Shown one piece after another: positions 44,773 to 53,943 of a stretch of DNA of 64,000 bases; the stretch's first letter is position 1, and every line of letters starts with the position of its first letter. Below the pieces are notes generated by a model that saw only the letters and a list, made by a program, of their open reading frames with translations, did not search any database and had not been told where the DNA came from. The position numbers were made by a program, and so were the translations under genes. Source of the stretch: CAWDMN01 sp963803155 (lineage in GTDB: Bacteria > Acidobacteriota > Terriglobia > Versatilivoradales > Versatilivoraceae); assembly GCA_963803155.1 (NCBI GenBank), contig CAWDMN010000004.1, forward strand, positions 62,001 to 126,000, given 5' to 3'.

Positions 44773-45165
44773 ATGAATTCACGATGTGAGGCTTTGAGAC
44801 TTTTGGTTTTGTGAACTCACATGATATGAAATCCTTGTCGGTTGTCAATTGATTTAGAGATTGTCGGTCGGAAAATATCGTGGTGAGAATCGGTCACCAG
44901 TTAGTTTTTTGTTCCCGGCGTTATTATTCATCCCTCATCCTTCATCCTTTAAAAATCAGTGACCAGAGACAAGTGACATTAATAGCAATCAGCCGCCAGT
45001 GGTAAGTGAGGCGCCGGAAAGCCAACCCTGCTGGCCTCCACACCAATGGGGCCTGGAAGGCACTCCCCTGGTGGCGCGCCAATATCCCATCGAGGAGAGG
45101 ATTCTGTCGGGTGGCCCGCGGCAGAATCGTACCGGGACTGACGGTTCGGTTCTACAGGTTTGACA
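44773..45165. other. Intergenic region at the right edge of the defence island
   Basis: 393 bases, presumably holding the radC-hsd promoter. Contains the inverted copy of the GGATGA repeat (44927-44949). Short open frames have no recognisable similarity. No tRNA or attachment site seen. Confidence 0.5.
44927..44949 (-). repeat. GGATGA-rich 23-base repeat, inverted copy
   Basis: Exact reverse complement of 31563-31585; the pair brackets the segment from 31.6 to 44.9 kb that contains the defence island. Confidence 0.7.
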
Positions 45166-47106
45166 TTAACGTTCTAGCCCGGATGCATTTCCCCGGAAAA
45201 CCAGGGTCCGTTTGCCTAGAGTTACCCGGATCTTATCTTGTTCCCGGGAAGCTTTGACGGGAATCGGCGGGTCCCCGCTGTCGCCGATATCCAGGACGTG
45301 GAGGAATAAATATTGCCGGCCCTCTCCATCTTTCCGGCTCACCTCGATCCGGCCGGCTCCCATGTCGGGAATCGGTTTCAGAGTACCCTCAGCCCGAATT
45401 TGTTTTCCCCCGGCGACAAAACCCTCGATCCATTCCAGACGAGGTTTTTCAGGGAAAAGTGTGCTGACCAGGATGCGCGCCCCCTCCCTCTCCACTTCGA
45501 ATTGTCCCTTCTCCTCGTCGAAACGCGGCACTATCGGAGTATGCCAGAGCACCTTGGGCACTAATTGATCTCGGCGCGTCACAATCCGGTCCAAGACCAC
45601 TAAGTGTCTGTTTTCGACGAAGGCCAGTTCCCGGGTCACCCGCACGACCCGGTCCGTGGGGTAAGCGGCGGTCAGATCACCGGCCACGTAGGCAAGCCCG
45701 GGTTCCTCACGATAGTCGAGGATGTCTCCCGTCTCGGATTGTCGGTTGGCAAGGTATTGTGCCATGGTCGGATCACTCTGGCTATGGAACACTCGTTGCC
45801 CTCCTTCGTCTCCGGGGATTGCCGGATCGATGACCAGGAGGGTATTGTGGGCTACCGATTTGAGCCAGTACTCAGTTCGGAAAGGACCGGAAAAGGTGAG
45901 GTAACTTCCACTGTCCAAAAGCAGTGGAGAGCGGCGATAAATGTCAAGGTGCCCCTGGTCGAAATGCCCATGATCGTCGAAATAGTTTCCACATTTGAAA
46001 AATATGTTCGTGCCCGAAGGATCCCAGCTGCTCTTCCAAATCACCATCCCCGTCCCCTTCCGGCTGAAAAGCATTTTGGTCGGCAGAGTATCCGGCGCGA
46101 CTTTATGGGCCTCCGGATCATAAAACAGGAAGTAGATATAGGCCGAAGATTTTTCCACCACATTGCCGCTATTTTCCCGAATCAGCCGGTCGAGAATTCC
46201 CCATCCCACTGCATCGTCATAAGCCCAAGCGCGCTCTGCTATGGCCCGGAAGGTATAATGGTCGGAAAACAAACTGTAACTATCCCCGAACCGCAAATAA
46301 CTTTTGTCGGGGAGACGCCCGTAAAAAAGAAACAGAATCTCACGCCGGGCCCAGTCCCCCTGGTCATGGCTGATTCTTTCCCAGAGATTCTCCCCAGTTG
46401 CCGAGTACCAGCAGGAGAGAAAATGTGCCGTGAGCCAGAGCGTGTACTTCCGTCCATAACCAAAGCCATTGTGGACTGTCCCATCCTGGAGTTGCCGCGC
46501 CGGCATGAGCCTTTCCGTGAAAAAGTCATAACCGTAGCCGGCCAGATATTCCGCCTTTGGATGATCTCCATATAGGGCGAGGCCAGCCAAAGTAATCCCC
46601 ATGGCCCAACCATACATGCGGGTATGAAAAATATGAGCCCCGCTTTTCATCTCTTCAATGAGCCGCTCTGCTTCCGCGGCGATGTTTTCGGCTGCCTTTT
46701 TTTTCTTTTGCGGGGTGAAAGCCGCGTGCTGGTAAAGCCAGTCAAATGCCATGGCTCGCCAAGCCACATCAATCCCTTCATCGGTCGTGATTTCTTTCCA
46801 TTGGAGCGGAATCTGCAACTCTTCGATGGCCTGCAAGGCGGATTGGTCTTCCCCGAGCAGAAGGCTGCGCAGGGCCAAATTGGGCGGAGAGTTTTGAAGC
46901 TGGTCAAGAATGGGGCGGGCTTCCGGGCGCTTGGCTCGTTGCTGGATCATCGCAAGGGTCAGCCCACGGGCTTCCCAAACATTCGCTCGAAAAAATAGTC
47001 GCGGATGTTCAGGCCATATTTTAGGCGGAGCCCCTTGTAATAATCCCGGGGCCAAAAATACAAAAAGCAGCAATCCAGAAAAAAAGGGATTTAGGAAATG
47101 AGCCAT
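45166..47106 (-). CDS. Exported heparinase II/III-like protein
   Basis: 646 residues from the ATG at 47106 behind GGAGGGAAGGAAG, with signal peptide (FFSGLLLFVFLAPGLLQGAP). Alpha-toroid N-terminal half (AWRAMAFDWLYQHAAFTPQK, FHTRMYGWAMGITLAGLALY). The heparinase II/III beta domain shows NYFDDHGHFDQGHLDIYRRS with the His-Asp-His cluster, and SVAHNTLLVID. Then comes a beta-sandwich tail. Related in architecture to the protein at 26831-28717 but clearly not a recent duplicate. Expected to act as a lyase on uronic-acid-containing glycans. It is the last gene of a loose minus-strand group with the FkbM gene. Confidence 0.85.
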   Translation of the reverse strand: MAHFLNPFFSGLLLFVFLAPGLLQGAPPKIWPEHPRLFFRANVWEARGLTLAMIQQRAKRPEARPILDQLQNSPPNLALRSLLLGEDQSALQAIEELQIPLQWKEITTDEGIDVAWRAMAFDWLYQHAAFTPQKKKKAAENIAAEAERLIEEMKSGAHIFHTRMYGWAMGITLAGLALYGDHPKAEYLAGYGYDFFTERLMPARQLQDGTVHNGFGYGRKYTLWLTAHFLSCWYSATGENLWERISHDQGDWARREILFLFYGRLPDKSYLRFGDSYSLFSDHYTFRAIAERAWAYDDAVGWGILDRLIRENSGNVVEKSSAYIYFLFYDPEAHKVAPDTLPTKMLFSRKGTGMVIWKSSWDPSGTNIFFKCGNYFDDHGHFDQGHLDIYRRSPLLLDSGSYLTFSGPFRTEYWLKSVAHNTLLVIDPAIPGDEGGQRVFHSQSDPTMAQYLANRQSETGDILDYREEPGLAYVAGDLTAAYPTDRVVRVTRELAFVENRHLVVLDRIVTRRDQLVPKVLWHTPIVPRFDEEKGQFEVEREGARILVSTLFPEKPRLEWIEGFVAGGKQIRAEGTLKPIPDMGAGRIEVSRKDGEGRQYLFLHVLDIGDSGDPPIPVKASREQDKIRVTLGKRTLVFRGNASGLER

Positions 47107-47365
47107 TCTTCCTTCCCTCCAAAAGAAAATCCAGAAAGGTTTCCGCAAGAGACTCTCATCTCTCCATGACACTGTCAAGTTTCGCTGTTCCGAGAAATGC
47201 GCAAAATTCACCATGTAGATCTGGCATGGTGAAGGAGATTTCTTTGACAACGAACGGTGCTGGACCTGAAATGCTGGAAATTATTAAGGGATAAGGGAAT
47301 TGAATAGTTGAAAAGCGGCAGGCTTTGGCTAATGAATTAAGATGCTACAACAACATGTTGACAAG

Positions 47366-48217
47366 TCAAAGTGGAGGCGCGGGATACCGCTCCATTTCCA
47401 AGTTCTGAGAGTACAGGTAATCCCCGACCTCCATCTCATGGAACCGGACGATGTGAGATTCCCGCAGGCAATAACCGCATCTGGCCAGCAGGTCGAAGAT
47501 CTGGCCGGGATTTTGACCTGGCGGCAGCCAATATGGGTGGACGGCTACTATCAGATCAGGATGATGCGTTGCAAGCAGATGCTGCGCCCCCTGCAATACC
47601 AACAACTCAGCGCCTTCCACATCAATCTTGACCAGGTTAGGAATCAAGCCCGTCTCCCGGCAATAGCCGTCCAATGTCACGGTTTGGACGTTAATCTTGG
47701 TTTTTTCAGCGGGGCTCACGAAGGGTGCTGCATCTTCGCCAATGGTCAAGGAGTTGCGGAAACTCAGCCCCCCATTCAAAAGAAAAAAGGGGGCGGATTC
47801 CCCCTCCCGATCGGCCACGGCCTTAGGAATGATGGTCAACTGGGAGAGCCGGTTAAATTTCTTGTGGTAGTTCAAGAGGCCCACCAGCACGGGAGCCGGC
47901 TCGAATGCGACAACGCGCCCCGCGGAGCCTACACGTTTGGCTGCCTTTATGGACATCCAACCGTAGTGGGCGCCAACATCAAAGAATATCGACTCGGGCT
48001 GAAGCCTCTGATCTATCCAGTGAAAAACCAACGGCTGGATGTTTATGGTGTCGGAAGTCAGCAGCCTGGGATGAATCCACATAAGAGAGCCGGCTACGCG
48101 TTTCGGCACCGGAGGAAAACCGTTCCGGGCATCCAACCACGCCATCCATGCCTTTTTCATCCAGCTATGAAGGTGAGGCAGACGTTGCTTCAAAAAAGCA
48201 TTCGCTTTAATCCACAT
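47366..48217 (-). CDS. FkbM-family methyltransferase
   Basis: 283 residues. The SAM-binding motif I is FFDVGAHYGWMSIKAAKRVG, with VVAFEPAP as motif II and LVKIDVEGAELLVLQGAQ as the FkbM signature; HPDLIVAVHPYW follows. FkbM enzymes O-methylate sugars of glycans or secondary metabolites in the cytoplasm. Located between the heparinase-like and PilZ-like genes on the same strand; a role in exopolysaccharide decoration is inference. A long plus-strand frame over the same bases is a shadow. Confidence 0.88.
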   Translation of the reverse strand: MWIKANAFLKQRLPHLHSWMKKAWMAWLDARNGFPPVPKRVAGSLMWIHPRLLTSDTINIQPLVFHWIDQRLQPESIFFDVGAHYGWMSIKAAKRVGSAGRVVAFEPAPVLVGLLNYHKKFNRLSQLTIIPKAVADREGESAPFFLLNGGLSFRNSLTIGEDAAPFVSPAEKTKINVQTVTLDGYCRETGLIPNLVKIDVEGAELLVLQGAQHLLATHHPDLIVAVHPYWLPPGQNPGQIFDLLARCGYCLRESHIVRFHEMEVGDYLYSQNLEMERYPAPPL

Positions 48218-48273
48218 CTCTCATATTCCGTTGGTTGGGCCAATGATTTTTCAGGTCCCACACGATTTGCGAT

Positions 48274-48999
48274 TTACACCACAGTCCTCGTGACCAACCT
48301 TACCGCTGCCTGCTTCAGAGCCTGATTGACCGCGGTCGCCTTGCCAATTTGCCGGATGATTGGTTCCGGCAAAGTTGGCAGCAACTTCAAGGCAATGGGT
48401 GTGGGTGTTCGGGGATTTTGAACAAGGACAGTGCGAATCTCGCTGTTCGTTGACCATTGAGTTGTGGAAAGAAGCAGATCCACAATATTGGGGGAAAGGC
48501 CGGGAGATCTGGCGATCTTTACAACTTCCTCGGTGGTGATGCGCGGATTCTTGAGCAATGTGTAAAGAATCAACGAATCGTTGTCCTGTGCCAGAATGGC
48601 GCGCTCCAGGCGGGTTCCTTTGGGCGCCAATAGAAGTTTTTCCGTCCTGGTCAATTTCCGGACCCGGTCCCAATCACTCTTGTTTGTCGAAAAGTCCTCC
48701 TGATCCTCACTTTTGGGAACATCCTTAGGACGAAAGGCCGACAATATCTCATCCGGTTTTTTTTGGAATGTCGCGGCAGTTCTCCCATCTGCACGATGGA
48801 AGACTTTTGCCATCAAAGAGAGGTCGTTACGGCCTGGGACGCGCAGTTTAAGGTTAATAATGCCAGGTTCCGGCACCTGCTCATCAACAGGAAAAGGAAT
48901 TTCCCCAAGAGAAATCTGGGGAGCAACCTCAGAGTCGAATTCCTCCTGACTTTCGAACTCTATCGTGAAACTGCCTTTATGTTCAGAAATTGTCTTCAT
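48274..48999 (-). CDS. PilZ-like protein with C-terminal helical repeats
   Basis: 241 residues. The N-terminal 90 residues look PilZ-like (GIINLKLRVPGRNDLSLMAK, GRTAATFQKKPDEIL), but the RxxxR and DxSxxG motifs of c-di-GMP binders are not clear. The C-terminal half is a run of short helical pairs (LYTLLKNPRITTEEVVKIAR, TVLVQNPRTPTPIALKLLPT) like HEAT or DUF2336-type repeats. This combination recurs in Acidobacteriota and delta-proteobacterial groups, without known function. Stands 57 bases upstream of the FkbM gene and is probably co-transcribed. Confidence 0.7.
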   Translation of the reverse strand: MKTISEHKGSFTIEFESQEEFDSEVAPQISLGEIPFPVDEQVPEPGIINLKLRVPGRNDLSLMAKVFHRADGRTAATFQKKPDEILSAFRPKDVPKSEDQEDFSTNKSDWDRVRKLTRTEKLLLAPKGTRLERAILAQDNDSLILYTLLKNPRITTEEVVKIARSPGLSPNIVDLLLSTTQWSTNSEIRTVLVQNPRTPTPIALKLLPTLPEPIIRQIGKATAVNQALKQAAVRLVTRTVV

Positions 49000-49036
49000 T
49001 ATTTTTTGGTCTCAATATCAACGCAGAAATTAGCGT

Positions 49037-49158
49037 GATGGAGGCGGGGTGCCCCGTCTGAGTTTGCCAAGCGTGCCCGGACGGCCTGAGGGCAGGCCGC
49101 CTCCATCGTCCCATTTTCATTGTCTTGTCGAGCCAATCGCGCTGGCATGGGCGGCTCC
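49037..49158 (+). repeat. Palindromic repeat family, copy B
   Basis: Core 49037-49107 (71 bp; six bases shorter than copies A and C at one place) with terminal GATGGAGGCGG/CCGCCTCCATC, followed by the CATTTTCATTGTCTTG...GGCATGGGCGGCTCC tail. Confidence 0.85.
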
Positions 49159-49287
49159 CTAGAAAATCAAAAGTGGCCAAAGGTGGAGCGGGCACGAGTG
49201 ACCGCCGTCACCTGTGCACGCTGGCTCCGCATGCTATGCTGGCCAGGCGACGCGCGAAGGGTGACTTCGTCACACTCGCGCGTCCCA

Positions 49288-49345
49288 CCTTTTTTTCATC
49301 CTCTTGGCTGTGCCAGCCGTGCTGGTGTGAGCCGCTCCTCGGAAT
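49288..49345 (+). repeat. GCCAGC-hairpin repeat, tail copy
   Basis: TTTTTTTCATCCTCTTGGCT then GTGCCAGCCGTGCTGGTGTG and AGCCGCTCC: same element as 4333-4380 without an adjacent core on its left. Confidence 0.7.
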
Positions 49346-49405
49346 GCAGGGTCGCCAAACAGTGGGGATTTGGTGGACATTCTAAATCATCGACAATTTA
49401 ATGCG

Positions 49406-51883
49406 TTAGATATCGAGGTTTCTGACGAAGAGGGCGTTGTCTTCGATGAACTTACGACGTGGCTCCACGGCATCGCCCATAAGGATTGTGAAGATTTCAT
49501 GGGTTTCAACGTTGTCATCAATGCGCACCTGCAAGAGCGTCCGGGTTTCGGGATTCATGGTGGTATCCCAAAGCTGCTCGGGATTCATTTCTCCCAGCCC
49601 TTTGTAACGTTGGATGTTGAATTCCTTCTTACCGGAGTTAAGAAGCATTTCGTGCAACTCTTCCCGCGTTTGCAGTTCCAAAGGCGCCTGGTTGGGCCGT
49701 TCCACCACAAAGGGGGACTTGTCATATTCAGCAAGCGACTTGGCCAGTGCCATGGAGCGTTTATAATCGACCAGCGAGAGGAAATCCAGATCGATCACCC
49801 GGCGATAATTGCCATTTTCCGTCCCCCCGGTAATCACCAAGTTGTGTAAACTGTGCTCTTCATCGAAGACAATTTCCGTGGTGTAACCCAAATCCATAAT
49901 CTTGCCGGAAAGATCTTCCAGAAATTCCGCCTTGGCAAGCTGCGACTTGGTTTCCAATCCACTCTGCAATAATAAGACGGCCAGGCGCCGGTCGCGCAGC
50001 CGTTTTTCGAGCCGCTCGAAGAAGTTTTTAAAATCGCCGAGGTTGTTCAGAAAGGTGGAGAGTTGGCGGCTCTGCAATAGTTCGCGTTCCGGACCGATTT
50101 TCACCTGCACATCCTCGGTGGCGCTGCGCATCAGCTCGCGAGTGAGTTCCTTCTCGTCTTTGATGTAGCGCTCTTTCTTTCCTTTTTTTACTTTGAACAG
50201 CGGCGGCTGGGCAATGAACACATTGCCGCGTTCAATCAGCTCGGTCATTTGGCGGAAGAAGAAGGTCAGCAGCAGGGTACGGATGTGTGAACCATCCACA
50301 TCCGCGTCTGTCATGATGATCACTTTGTTGTAGCGCAGTTTGGAAGCATCAAAATCATCCTTGCCAATGCCCGTTCCCAGCGCAGTGATCATGTTCCGGA
50401 TTTCTTCATGGCTGAGCATTTTGTCGTAGCGGGCTTTTTCCACGTTGAGAATTTTCCCTTTCAAGGGCAGGATCGCCTGGAAGCGCCGGTCACGCCCCTG
50501 CTTGGCGGAACCGCCGGCGGAATCGCCCTCCACCAGGTAAATTTCGCACCGGGCCGGATCACGTTCCTGGCAATCGGCCAGTTTGCCCGGCAGTGAGGCG
50601 GAATCCAGCGCCCCTTTCCGGCGGGTCAGATCCCGGGCTTTCCGTGCGGCTTCCCGTGCCCGGGAAGCTTCCACGGCTTTGCCGATGATTTTCCTGGCCA
50701 CCGCGGGGTTTTTCTCGAAGTAGTCAGACAACCGCTCGTTGATGAAATTCTCCACCAGTCCTTTGATGTCGCTATTGAGTTTTCCCTTGGTCTGCCCTTC
50801 AAATTGAGGCTGGGGCAATTTCACACTCACGACGGCCACCAGTCCTTCCCGCACATCGTCTCCGGTGAGATTTTCCTTCACGTCCTTGAAAAGACCGGAA
50901 GCCTGGCCAAAGCTGTTAATGGTCCGCGTCAAGGCGGACCGGAATCCGGAAAGGTGGGATCCCCCGTCGATGGTGTTGATGTTGTTGGCAAAGGAATAGA
51001 CAATTTCCGAATAGCCGTCGTTATACTGCAGGGCCAATTCCATGGTCACCGTGTCTTTGGTGGCCTCGAAATATATGGGCTGCTGGTGCAGGACTTCCTT
51101 GTTTTTATTCAAGTGTTTGACAAACTCGCCGATGCCTCCACTATACTGGAACTCATGCCGTTTGTCGGCCCGCTCATCGATAATGGTAATGAGCACGCCC
51201 TTGTTGAGAAAGGAGAGCTCGCGCAACCGCTGGGAGAGGGTATCGAAGTTAAACTCGAGAGTGTCGAAAATGGTCGGGTCCGGCTTGAAGGTGATCTTCG
51301 TGCCGCGCCGGGTCGTGTGGCCGGCCTCCTCCAACGCCGCCTGCGGCCGGCCCCGCCGGTAGGATTGCTGGTACACCTTGTTGTTGCGCCAGATTTCGAG
51401 CTCCAGCTCATCGGAAAGAGCGTTGACGCAAGAAACGCCGACGCCGTGCAAACCGCCGGAAACCTTGTAGCTGTTGGAATCGAATTTCCCGCCAGCGTGC
51501 AACTTAGTCATCACCACTTCAGCCGCCGACATTTGCTCACCTTCATGCCAATCCACCGGGATGCCGCGGCCATTGTCGATAACGGTGACCGAGTTGTCGA
51601 GGCGAATGATGATATCTACCCGCGTGCAAAAGCCCGCCAGCGCTTCGTCTACGGAATTATCCACCACCTCGTAGACCAGATGGTGCAGGCCCAACTCGCC
51701 CGTGGAACCGATGTACATGGCCGGGCGTTTGCGCACGGCTTCCAATCCTTCCAGCACTTTGATGCTAGAAGCGTCATAGACTCCTTCCTCGCCCGTCCCA
51801 TTGCCGTTAGCGGCGGGCATTGATTCGGGCTCTTCTTTCAAGTTCTTCCCGTTTTTCGCGCTCTGGTTGGTTCCTTCATTCAT
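49406..51883 (-). CDS. gyrB: DNA gyrase subunit B
   Basis: 825 residues from the ATG at 51883. GHKL ATPase domain with EVVDNSVDEALAG (72-84), DNGRGIPV (103-110), and GGLHGVGVSCVNALS (143-157). Transducer domain to about 410; TOPRIM with EGDSAGG (452-458) and DADVDGSHIRTLLLTFFFR; the C-terminal GyrA-interacting tail contains LQRYKGLGEM-type NIQRYKGLGEMNPEQLW. An acidic, asparagine-rich N-terminal extension of about 35 residues precedes the ATPase. With gyrA (not in the window) it introduces negative supercoils. This is the clearest housekeeping gene of the window. Confidence 0.97.
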   Translation of the reverse strand: MNEGTNQSAKNGKNLKEEPESMPAANGNGTGEEGVYDASSIKVLEGLEAVRKRPAMYIGSTGELGLHHLVYEVVDNSVDEALAGFCTRVDIIIRLDNSVTVIDNGRGIPVDWHEGEQMSAAEVVMTKLHAGGKFDSNSYKVSGGLHGVGVSCVNALSDELELEIWRNNKVYQQSYRRGRPQAALEEAGHTTRRGTKITFKPDPTIFDTLEFNFDTLSQRLRELSFLNKGVLITIIDERADKRHEFQYSGGIGEFVKHLNKNKEVLHQQPIYFEATKDTVTMELALQYNDGYSEIVYSFANNINTIDGGSHLSGFRSALTRTINSFGQASGLFKDVKENLTGDDVREGLVAVVSVKLPQPQFEGQTKGKLNSDIKGLVENFINERLSDYFEKNPAVARKIIGKAVEASRAREAARKARDLTRRKGALDSASLPGKLADCQERDPARCEIYLVEGDSAGGSAKQGRDRRFQAILPLKGKILNVEKARYDKMLSHEEIRNMITALGTGIGKDDFDASKLRYNKVIIMTDADVDGSHIRTLLLTFFFRQMTELIERGNVFIAQPPLFKVKKGKKERYIKDEKELTRELMRSATEDVQVKIGPERELLQSRQLSTFLNNLGDFKNFFERLEKRLRDRRLAVLLLQSGLETKSQLAKAEFLEDLSGKIMDLGYTTEIVFDEEHSLHNLVITGGTENGNYRRVIDLDFLSLVDYKRSMALAKSLAEYDKSPFVVERPNQAPLELQTREELHEMLLNSGKKEFNIQRYKGLGEMNPEQLWDTTMNPETRTLLQVRIDDNVETHEIFTILMGDAVEPRRKFIEDNALFVRNLDI

Positions 51884-52565
51884 TCCAGTTATCCTCGAGC
51901 AGCTCTTAGCCGGGCACCCTTGGGGCACTCTAAGTTATGAGCTACTGTATCTGTTTCCTGATCAATTATAGAGACGGGACGCTTCTGGTCGAATATCAAT
52001 GCATTCCTTTTCGTGGGTCCATTATTCTCGGTGAGGGCCGTTGTAGAGACAAACAACGAATATTTCCGGCTCGAGCTTGCTCCATTGGCAACGGAAACCA
52101 GGAAATCACTCATGGCCGGGGATGAAGCCCCAACAATCCGTGTAGTCCCTTTTTTGGGGCCCATAGCCCGCCTTTTCAGGTCGATTGAATTATATCAAAT
52201 TACGGGTTTTTTTTCCTTAGCTTTTCGAGGCTTGTATCAAACGAGGACCAGGTTTTTGTTTGGCTGAATAGAGGGGCAAGAATCCGCAAATCATTCAATT
52301 TGTGCCGGAGTTCCCTAAAGATTCAGGCGAGTTTTATATGGAGAGCTGCACATGCCAGTTTGGCTGCATAACGAGAAAATGATAATGGGCCGATGGAGGC
52401 GGCCTGCCCTCAGGCCGTCTCAGCAAGCTTGGCAATCTCAGACGGGGTGGGGGCACCCCGCCTCCATCCACGCTATTTTCTATGGAGCTGCACATGCCAG
52501 CGTCGCTGGCTCAACAAGAAAATGAAAATGGATATTAAGGGTGGGACGCGCGCTCCGACTGTTCA
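51884..52565. other. Long intergenic region upstream of gyrB, with repeats
   Basis: Upstream of gyrB it presumably carries its promoter in 51884-52260, where no clear boxes were found. From 52338 it holds copy C of the palindromic repeat with tails on both sides. Short open frames show no similarity. Confidence 0.5.
52338..52535 (-). repeat. Palindromic repeat family, copy C, flanked by two tails
   Basis: Core 52392-52468 (77 bp) is inverted relative to copy A. The GCCAGC-hairpin tail lies on both sides: 52338-52390 (GAGCTGCACATGCCAGTTTG) and 52485-52535 (GGAGCTGCACATGCCAGCGT, then CGCTGGCTCAACAAG). The composite suggests one core inserted beside or into an older tail element. Confidence 0.85.
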
Positions 52566-53249
52566 TCAGGGTTTCAAATAAGGCTCGATAATGCTCTTCC
52601 AGAGACGATACCCCTCGGGCCCAAGATGAAGCTGATCTTCACTGAGCAGCTCAGGACGAGGCTTTCCTTGCGGGGAGAGCATTTTGCTGTAGCTATCGAT
52701 GAATACCATCCCTTCTTGATCTTCCAGATAATCCCGGATGAGCTGGTTGGTTTTCCGGATTTGGTCGTCGAGATGCCAGCGGGCAATCGTGGGATTAATG
52801 GACACATAAGCCAGGCGGGTTTGAGGAAGCTTTTCGTGGATTAAAGTGGACAGCACCACAAAAGTCTCCAGCACTTCCTCGGGAGTCCTTCCATCCGCAA
52901 TATCATTGCCTCCAATAAAGAGCACGATAAGCCGGGGCTTGTAAGGCAATATGATCCGATCTGCATAGTAAAGGACTTCGCTGATGGAAGCGCCGCCAAA
53001 CCCGCGGTTGATCACGGGAAGTCCAGGAAAGTCCTCCGCCAGAGTTTTCCAGAGTCGGATGGAACTGCTTCCGACAAAAAGAATGCCGCCCGACGGAGGA
53101 GATGATTTCTTGTCGGCCTCCGCAAAAGCCTGGATTTCATCGGCAAAGCGCGGAGCGGGGGATTCCGCGGCTCTCAACCCTCCGTGCTTTAAGAGCAGAC
53201 AGAGAACAAAAAAAATCAGGATTCTGATGGCATGTTTAGGATTTTTCAT
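52566..53249 (-). CDS. Exported SGNH/GDSL-family hydrolase
   Basis: 227 residues; signal peptide about 8-28. SGNH blocks are in order: block I GGILFVGSSSIRLW (nucleophile Ser near 62), block II INRGFGGASISEVLYYADRI (Gly), block III VLFIGGNDIADG (Asn), and block V SEDQLHLGPEGYRLW (Asp and His). Such enzymes deacetylate xylans and other glycans or act as lysophospholipases; the nearby glycan enzymes favour the former (inference). Ends next to repeat copy C. Confidence 0.9.
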   Translation of the reverse strand: MKNPKHAIRILIFFVLCLLLKHGGLRAAESPAPRFADEIQAFAEADKKSSPPSGGILFVGSSSIRLWKTLAEDFPGLPVINRGFGGASISEVLYYADRIILPYKPRLIVLFIGGNDIADGRTPEEVLETFVVLSTLIHEKLPQTRLAYVSINPTIARWHLDDQIRKTNQLIRDYLEDQEGMVFIDSYSKMLSPQGKPRPELLSEDQLHLGPEGYRLWKSIIEPYLKP

Positions 53250-53482
53250 AGATCTTGAATTTTCTTCCCCTTCGGAAAATTGTTGTCAAACCACGGTTGA
53301 TAATGACAAGTGGTTGGAATGCTGCTCTCCCGCTTCGTCATCTATGATTCCCAGGCTGGTTTGGCCAACTCACCTGCCTGGACTTTTTTTCCTGTCTCCG
53401 CCAGCCGGTTCGGCGAACCAGCCCTACCGGCTCACTCTGCTGGCTCGCTCTGGCGGGGGCAGATTCGAAATCTGATCCCCCC

Positions 53483-53896
53483 TCAATTGGATTGCACAAA
53501 CGCCGTGAAGACAAATTCCTTTATCGGATGGACCGGATCATTCGACGATACCAGGACCGATTTTTTCACCAGTCCCTGGAAATTGCGCGAATTAAAGGTG
53601 ACTCGAATCCTGGATTTTTCGCCCGGCTTGACCACCTTTTCAAAGGCATTACTGACGGTGGTGCAACTGCAGGAGGGGGCGGCTTCCTTCAGAATCAGCT
53701 CCGCGTCCCCTTTATTTTCCACCACCAACTCAAACATTTTCACGCTATAGGGGGGGACAATGCCAATGCTGCGGGATTCGGGGACAAACACCAGCTTCGG
53801 AGTCGCTCCCGGTTTCTCTTGAGATTCCGGCATGATGGCATGCGACATCAGTCCCAAAAGAAATACCATAAGGCTGACATGGATGCATCGTTTCAT
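53483..53896 (-). CDS. DUF1573 domain protein
   Basis: 137 residues from the ATG at 53896 (AAGGAG six bases upstream) with signal peptide (CIHVSLMVFLLGLMSHA). The mature part is one Ig-like DUF1573 domain: FELVVENKGDAELILKEAAP, SCSCTTVS, and VKPGEKSRIRVTFNSRNFQG, VLVSSNDP. The function is unknown; the CSC pair may take part in thiol chemistry. It follows the MauE-like and rhodanese genes closely in one operon, 47 bases from the former. Confidence 0.87.
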   Translation of the reverse strand: MKRCIHVSLMVFLLGLMSHAIMPESQEKPGATPKLVFVPESRSIGIVPPYSVKMFELVVENKGDAELILKEAAPSCSCTTVSNAFEKVVKPGEKSRIRVTFNSRNFQGLVKKSVLVSSNDPVHPIKEFVFTAFVQSN

Positions 53897-53943
53897 TTTC
53901 GACTCCTTGTCCTGCAAATTACCAAAGAATAGTCGAATCAATA

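Larger units (their letters stand above)
49000..49405. other. Repeat-filled intergenic region before gyrB stop
   Basis: Holds copy B of the palindromic repeat, a GC-rich stretch with an imperfect dyad around 49245-49285 (CGACGCGCGAAGGGTGAC / GTCACACTCGCGCGTC) and a second tail-type repeat at 49288-49345. No gene. Confidence 0.6.

Noticed and set aside
31563..44949. GGATGA repeats considered as attachment sites of an integrated island
   Set aside because: They are inverted, not direct, and no tRNA or integrase lies beside either copy.
45604..46575. Plus-strand open frame of 323 codons
   Set aside because: Antisense shadow of the heparinase II/III-like gene.
47342..48325. Long plus-strand open frame of 327 codons
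   Set aside because: It lies over the FkbM methyltransferase gene, whose motifs are clear on the other strand; the plus frame shows no family features.
50804..51823. Long plus-strand open frame of 339 codons
   Set aside because: Antisense shadow of gyrB.
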